From Streptomyces sp. NBC_00234 (GTDB taxonomy: Bacteria; Actinomycetota; Actinomycetes; Streptomycetales; Streptomycetaceae): a stretch of DNA of 64,000 nucleotides. Made by a program: the position numbers and the translations under genes. The notes below the pieces were generated by a model, which saw only the letters and a program-made list of their open reading frames with translations, ran no database searches and had not been told where the DNA came from. This document shows positions 60,167 through 64,000 of the stretch, piece after piece; the first letter of the stretch is position 1; every line of letters begins with the position of its first letter. Location of the stretch: contig NZ_CP108101.1 in assembly GCF_036195325.1 (NCBI RefSeq), positions 2,976,001-3,040,000 of the forward strand. Direction: 5' to 3'.

Positions 60167-60959
60167 CCTGAATCACCACTCTCCTGGTCGCCAGACCCTG
60201 CACCAGCCGTCCCGCCACCAGCAGCACCAGCGCCCAGCCGGCCTGGAAGGCGTACGCCTCCACCAACCCCCAGCCCGTGCGCTTGCCGAGGAAGACATCG
60301 GCCGGGACCTGCAACAACGAGGACCACGGCAGCATCCGCGCCACCTCACCGAGCACCCCGGGGAACAGATTCAGCGGCAGCAGCATCCCCGAGAAGAACA
60401 GCCCGGCCAGCCAGATGATCTGTGAGGCGCCCGTACCGTCCATCAGCCAGAACGCCGACAGCGCCACCAGATAGCGCACGGCGAAGCTCACCACGACACC
60501 GAGCAGCACGGAGACCAGGAAGGCCGGCCAGGTCCAGAACGAGGCGGGCAGCGCCAGATCGAACGCCAGGGCACCCAGCACCATCGGCGCGATCCCGCGC
60601 CCCAGCAGATGGAACGCCGCCCGGCCCAGGTCACCCGCCAGCCACCACAGCTGGAGGTCCGCGGGCCGGTACAGATCGACCGCGATGTCGCCGGTACGGA
60701 TGCGCTCCATCAGCTCGTTCTCGAAGCCGGCGCCCATCATGGCGCAGGTCATCAGCAGCGCCTGGCCCAGCCATACGTACGTCAGCGCCTGGGACATGTC
60801 GTACCCGCCGAGCTGCGGACGCTCGTCCCAGAGGGCGATGTAGGTGTACGCCATGACGAAACCGAAGACGGTGTTGGTGAAGACCCCCGCCGCCGTCGCG
60901 ACCCGGTAGGTGGCATACCGCCGGAACCCGCCCGCCGCCACCACTGCGTACAGCCGCAC
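60159..60959 (-). CDS. ABC-2 family transporter permease (first of operon)
   Basis: This 266-aa permease of the COG4587 type has about six helices (VFTNTVFGFVMAYTYIALW, IIWLAGLFFSGMLLPLNLF). GTG 60959 has GGGGGAGGGG just upstream. It begins the operon permease - permease - ATPase. The promoter is in the divergent region shared with the penicillin-binding protein gene. Confidence 0.87.
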   Translation of the reverse strand: MRLYAVVAAGGFRRYATYRVATAAGVFTNTVFGFVMAYTYIALWDERPQLGGYDMSQALTYVWLGQALLMTCAMMGAGFENELMERIRTGDIAVDLYRPADLQLWWLAGDLGRAAFHLLGRGIAPMVLGALAFDLALPASFWTWPAFLVSVLLGVVVSFAVRYLVALSAFWLMDGTGASQIIWLAGLFFSGMLLPLNLFPGVLGEVARMLPWSSLLQVPADVFLGKRTGWGLVEAYAFQAGWALVLLVAGRLVQGLATRRVVIQGG

Positions 60960-61041
60960 CTCGACCCCTCCCCCAGGCTCGGCGCCGGGCTGACGGCACC
61001 AAAGCGCACGACCCTAGCCCAGGCGGGACAGCCGTCGCGAG

Positions 61042-61072
61042 CGGTTATCACCGACCTGACCGGTTATCACCG
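61042..61072. promoter_or_regulatory. Direct repeats CGGTTATCACCG in the PBP/ABC divergent region
   Basis: CGGTTATCACCG occurs at 61042-61053 and 61061-61072 (19-bp period), and a degenerate copy (AGTTATCGCG) lies about 40 bp further on. The sites lie between divergent start codons at 60959 and 61165 and could bind a regulator of the exporter or the penicillin-binding protein. Confidence 0.4.
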
Positions 61073-61164
61073 CCGCGACCGGTCACGCAAGGAGAATCCA
61101 GTAGTTATCGCGCCAAAAAGTGCACTATGGGACGACTGACCGAGGCCGAGGAGTCCCTACCGAC

Positions 61165-63495
61165 ATGAGCGACGAGCAGCACTGGGCCCCGCGCGACCCC
61201 GACGGGCGGCCACTCCCCGCCGGCTCACCCGGCGCCAAAGCGACGAAGGGGAGCAAGAAGCGCCCCCGGCGCACCGGTTGGCGCCGCGTCGTCCCCACCT
61301 GGCGCACGGTCCTCGGCACAACCCTCGGCATCGCGCTCCTCCTCGTCGGCGGCTTCATCGCCGGATACGAGCTCGTCGACATCCCGCCCGCCAACGCCAG
61401 CGCCACCGCGCAGTCCAACACCTACCTCTACAAGGACGGCACGGTCATCGCCCGCGACGGCGAGGTCAACCGGGAGAACATCCGGCTCGGCCAGGTCCCC
61501 CTCACCGTCCAGCACGCCGTCCTCGCGGCCGAGGACCGCGACTTCTACTCCGAGCGCGCCGTCGACATCAAGGCCATGGTCCGCGCCGCCTGGAACACCC
61601 TCACCGGCAAGGGCAGACAGGGCGGCTCGACCATCACCCAGCAGTACGTCAAGAACTACTACCTCGGCCAGGAACAGACCGTCGTCCGCAAGGCCAAGGA
61701 GTTCTTCATCGCGGTCAAACTCAACCGCGAGGAGAGCAAGGACCAGATCTTCGAGGGCTACCTGAACACCAGTTACTTCGGCCGCAACGCCTACGGAATC
61801 CAGGCGGCCTCGCAGGCGTACTACAGCAAGGACGCCGAGGCGCTCACCACCGCCGAAGGCGCGTACCTCGCCTCCCTCCTCAACGCCCCCAGCGCGTACG
61901 ACGTCGTCACCCACCCCGAGAACAAGGCCGACGCCCTCGCCCGCTGGAACTACGTACTGGACGGCATGGTGAAGGAGGACTGGCTCACCGCCGCCGAGCG
62001 CGCCACCACCCGATTCCCCGTCCCCGGCCAGGCCAAGCCCGCCACCGGCCTCTCCGGACAGCGCGGCTACCTCGTCCAGGCCGCCGAGGACTACCTCACC
62101 GGCAACAGGATCATCGACGAGAACACCCTCGCCGCCGGCGGCTACCGCATCACCACCACCCTGGAGAAGGAGAAGCAGGACGCCTTCGTCGAGGCGGTCG
62201 AGAACAACGTCATGTCCAAGACCAGCGACGACCGGAAGATCGACCGCAACGTCCGCGTCGGCGGCGCCTCCATCGACCCGGACACCGGCAAGGTCGTCGC
62301 GATGTACGGGGGCATCGACTACACCAAGCAGTACGTCAACAACGCGACCCGCCGCGACTACCAGGTCGGTTCCACCTTCAAGCCCTTCGTCTTCACCTCC
62401 GCCGTCGCCAACGACTCCACCACCCAGGACGGCCGCACCATCACGCCCAACACCGTGTACGACGGCACCAACAAGCGGATGGTCGAGGGCCCCGACGGAC
62501 CCACCGGATACGCCCCCGCCAACGAGGACGACGTCGACTACGGCCCCGTCACCGTCCGCACCGCCACCGACCGGTCCGTCAACGCCGTCTACGCCCAGAT
62601 GGCCGAGGACGTCGGGCCCGGCAAGGTCGAGGACACCGCCATCGGCCTCGGCATCCCCGAGAACACCCCCGACCTCACCGCATCGCCTTCCATCGCGCTC
62701 GGCCCCGCGACCGCCAGCGTCCTCGACATGACCGAGGCGTACGCCACCCTCGCCAACCACGGCAGGCACGGCACCTACACCCTCATCGCGAAGGTCACCA
62801 AGGACGGCGAGAGCGTCTCGCTCCCGGTCAGGGACACCGAACAGGCCGTCAGCCGCACGGCCGCCGACACCACGACCTCGATCCTCCAGACCGTCGTCGA
62901 GGAAGGCACCGGAACCGCCGCCCAGGCCGCGAACCGTCCCGCCGCGGGCAAGACCGGCACCGCCGAGAAGGACAAGGCCGCCTGGTTCGCCGGCTACACC
63001 CCCGACCTCGCGACCGTCGTCGCCGTCATGGGCCAGGACCCCGACACCGGCGCACAGACACCCCTGTACGGAGCACTCGGCCTGCCCCGGATGAACGGCG
63101 GCGGACCGCCCGCGGCCACCTGGGCCGACTACACCGCCGCCGCCCTCGCCAGCTCCGAGCCGGAGGAATTCGACCTCGAACTCCAGGACGGCGCCGACGA
63201 GCCCGCCCCGCCCACCGAGGAAGAACCCGAACCCCAAGAGACCGAGGAGCAGGAAGAGGACACCCCCGGGGAAACCCCCTCCGGGACCCCGACCGCGTCC
63301 CCCGCCGCGACCCCGTCCCGGAGCAGCGCCGCCCCCACCCCCTCGCCCACCCAGGACGGGACCGGCGGCGGCACGACCACCGGAGGCACCGACGGCGGGA
63401 CCGGCACCGGCGGCACCGGAGAAACGGAAGAAGCCCCCGGGAACACCGGAGGCTTCTTCGAAGGCGCCCGCGGCGCCCGCCCACAGGATCAGTAG
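61165..63495 (+). CDS. Class A penicillin-binding protein
   Basis: This bifunctional peptidoglycan synthase (776 aa) is anchored by one TM helix (about 48-68). The GT51 glycosyltransferase domain shows AAEDRDFYSE (E123) and GGSTITQQ; the transpeptidase domain shows STFK (403-406), SVN (471-473) and KTGT (596-599). The extracellular C-terminus is a Glu/Pro then Gly/Thr-rich low-complexity tail (about 665-776). It builds and crosslinks glycan strands. ATG 61165 has GAGGAG about 12 nt upstream. Such multiple, tailed PBPs are common in Streptomyces. Confidence 0.93.
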   Translation: MSDEQHWAPRDPDGRPLPAGSPGAKATKGSKKRPRRTGWRRVVPTWRTVLGTTLGIALLLVGGFIAGYELVDIPPANASATAQSNTYLYKDGTVIARDGEVNRENIRLGQVPLTVQHAVLAAEDRDFYSERAVDIKAMVRAAWNTLTGKGRQGGSTITQQYVKNYYLGQEQTVVRKAKEFFIAVKLNREESKDQIFEGYLNTSYFGRNAYGIQAASQAYYSKDAEALTTAEGAYLASLLNAPSAYDVVTHPENKADALARWNYVLDGMVKEDWLTAAERATTRFPVPGQAKPATGLSGQRGYLVQAAEDYLTGNRIIDENTLAAGGYRITTTLEKEKQDAFVEAVENNVMSKTSDDRKIDRNVRVGGASIDPDTGKVVAMYGGIDYTKQYVNNATRRDYQVGSTFKPFVFTSAVANDSTTQDGRTITPNTVYDGTNKRMVEGPDGPTGYAPANEDDVDYGPVTVRTATDRSVNAVYAQMAEDVGPGKVEDTAIGLGIPENTPDLTASPSIALGPATASVLDMTEAYATLANHGRHGTYTLIAKVTKDGESVSLPVRDTEQAVSRTAADTTTSILQTVVEEGTGTAAQAANRPAAGKTGTAEKDKAAWFAGYTPDLATVVAVMGQDPDTGAQTPLYGALGLPRMNGGGPPAATWADYTAAALASSEPEEFDLELQDGADEPAPPTEEEPEPQETEEQEEDTPGETPSGTPTASPAATPSRSSAAPTPSPTQDGTGGGTTTGGTDGGTGTGGTGETEEAPGNTGGFFEGARGARPQDQ

Positions 63496-63504
63496 CCCGC
63501 AGGG

Positions 63505-63825
63505 TCAGTGGCCCGAGGTCGCCTTCAGACCCACCACGGCCACCAGCAGCAGACACACGAAGAAGATCCGCGCCGCGGTGGCGGGCTCACCCAGCACCAC
63601 CATGCCGAGCACCGCGGCACCTGCCGCACCGATACCGACCCACACGCCGTACGCCGTACCGATCGGCAGCGTCTTCGCCGCATGGGACAGCAACACCATG
63701 CTGGCGACGATCCCGAGGCCGGTGAACACGCTCGGCCACAGCCGGGTGAACCCCTCGGTGTACTTCATTCCGATCGACCAGCCCACTTCCAGCAGACCGG
63801 CGACAATCAGCAGAACCCAGGCCAT
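63505..63825 (-). CDS. gdx: SMR-family guanidinium exporter (Gdx/SugE type)
   Basis: This 106-aa small multidrug resistance protein has four TM helices. The essential glutamate is Glu13 in AGLLEVGWSIGMKYTEGFTR, the Gdx/SugE signature rather than the EmrE one. Gdx proteins work as antiparallel dimers and expel guanidinium in exchange for protons. ATG 63825 has GGAGGTG upstream. The guanidine-III riboswitch in its leader supports this function strongly. Confidence 0.92.
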   Translation of the reverse strand: MAWVLLIVAGLLEVGWSIGMKYTEGFTRLWPSVFTGLGIVASMVLLSHAAKTLPIGTAYGVWVGIGAAGAAVLGMVVLGEPATAARIFFVCLLLVAVVGLKATSGH

Positions 63826-63861
63826 GACGGCACCTCCGACGAGAAAAACGCGGACAACACG

Positions 63862-63905
63862 GTGCGTCGTCTTTGCAAGGCCCGGTACGGCGCGTCTCGT
63901 CGGGG
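63862..63905 (-). ncRNA. Guanidine-III riboswitch (mini-ykkC-related class III)
   Basis: On the minus strand the leader contains, in order, CCCGACGAG, then GCGCCGTACC and GGG, then AAGACGACGC. These match the conserved blocks of guanidine-III riboswitches (GACGAG, GCGCCGUACC, AAGACGGCGC), which fold as a pseudoknot. It lies 37 nt before the gdx start and presumably frees the ribosome site when guanidine binds. Recognition is by eye; a covariance search would settle it. Confidence 0.85.
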
Positions 63906-63934
63906 TCCCCCCTACCGTAGCAAATAACGACAAA

Positions 63935-63962
63935 GAGCCTGGTGACACCGGTCACCAGGCTC
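63935..63962 (-). terminator. Rho-independent terminator of a gene beyond the window
   Basis: A perfect 12-bp stem (63935-63946 with 63951-63962, 4-nt loop) is followed on the minus strand by a T-rich tail (TTTGTCGTTATTT). It would end a minus-strand transcript coming from beyond position 64000 and insulate the gdx leader. The last 38 bases of the window show nothing else. Confidence 0.85.
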
Positions 63963-64000
63963 CATCGAGACCACCGCGCACCACGGAAACGCACCACGGA

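Overview
The window is a 64-kb stretch of a high-GC actinomycete chromosome, almost certainly a Streptomyces. Supporting signs are G/C at nearly all third codon positions, many GTG and a few TTG starts, GTGA start/stop overlaps, leaderless promoters (TAnnnT about 7 nt before ATG), a sugar importer with no ATPase of its own, a class E sortase with an LAxTG substrate, and a WhiJ-like HTH/DUF397 module. No tRNA, rRNA, transposase, integrase or CRISPR array was recognised.

Layout. (1) 9-2778: a phosphonatase-like hydrolase and an FAD oxidoreductase, translationally coupled, with a GntR/HutC regulator and a GTCTAG-core operator: a small aminophosphonate catabolic unit. (2) 2806-9107: an LAxTG surface protein, a ROK repressor divergent from a Gfo/Idh/MocA oxidoreductase + UPF0303 pair, an FAH-family hydrolase, a second YidC and a small membrane protein. 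(3) 9288-24608: a glycan-utilisation region with a LacI regulator, GH1 beta-glucosidase, ABC sugar importer (two permeases and a binding lipoprotein), ROK regulator, GH3 beta-glucosidase, and three secreted proteins (DUF1996, a discoidin/TIM-barrel hydrolase, a discoidin/beta-helix protein) behind a promoter with a LacI-type operator. (4) 24712-33601: sodium:solute symporter with a DUF3311 partner, class E sortase, SEC-C protein, and a TrmB/LuxR-like regulator next to a large secreted subtilase. (5) 33608-38462: a tight three-gene operon of an EACC1-like protein, a membrane caspase fused to a solute-binding-like ectodomain and a VWA domain, and a binding lipoprotein. This is the most unusual system in the window. 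(6) 38630-44760: lower-GC accessory genes: a PLD-helicase-DUF3427 protein convergent with an SRA-HNH endonuclease (defence), then a WhiJ-like regulatory module. (7) 44776-64000: AbiEi-like protein, a G-rich octamer repeat, S66 peptidase, secreted subtilase with a P-domain, large LuxR ATPase, DUF445 protein, GDSL hydrolase, DUF1707 protein, an ABC-2 exporter, a class A penicillin-binding protein, and a Gdx/SMR exporter behind a guanidine-III riboswitch.

How the genes work together. Region 3 reads as extracellular beta-glucan/oligoglucoside breakdown (secreted beta-helix and TIM-barrel proteins), uptake by the ABC importer (energised elsewhere, probably by MsiK) and intracellular hydrolysis by GH1 and GH3, under LacI and ROK control. 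Region 5 looks like a transmembrane receptor wired to a cytosolic protease. It sits back-to-back with the defence genes of region 6, which suggests a conflict/immunity island. Family assignments come from reading motifs; no database search was possible.
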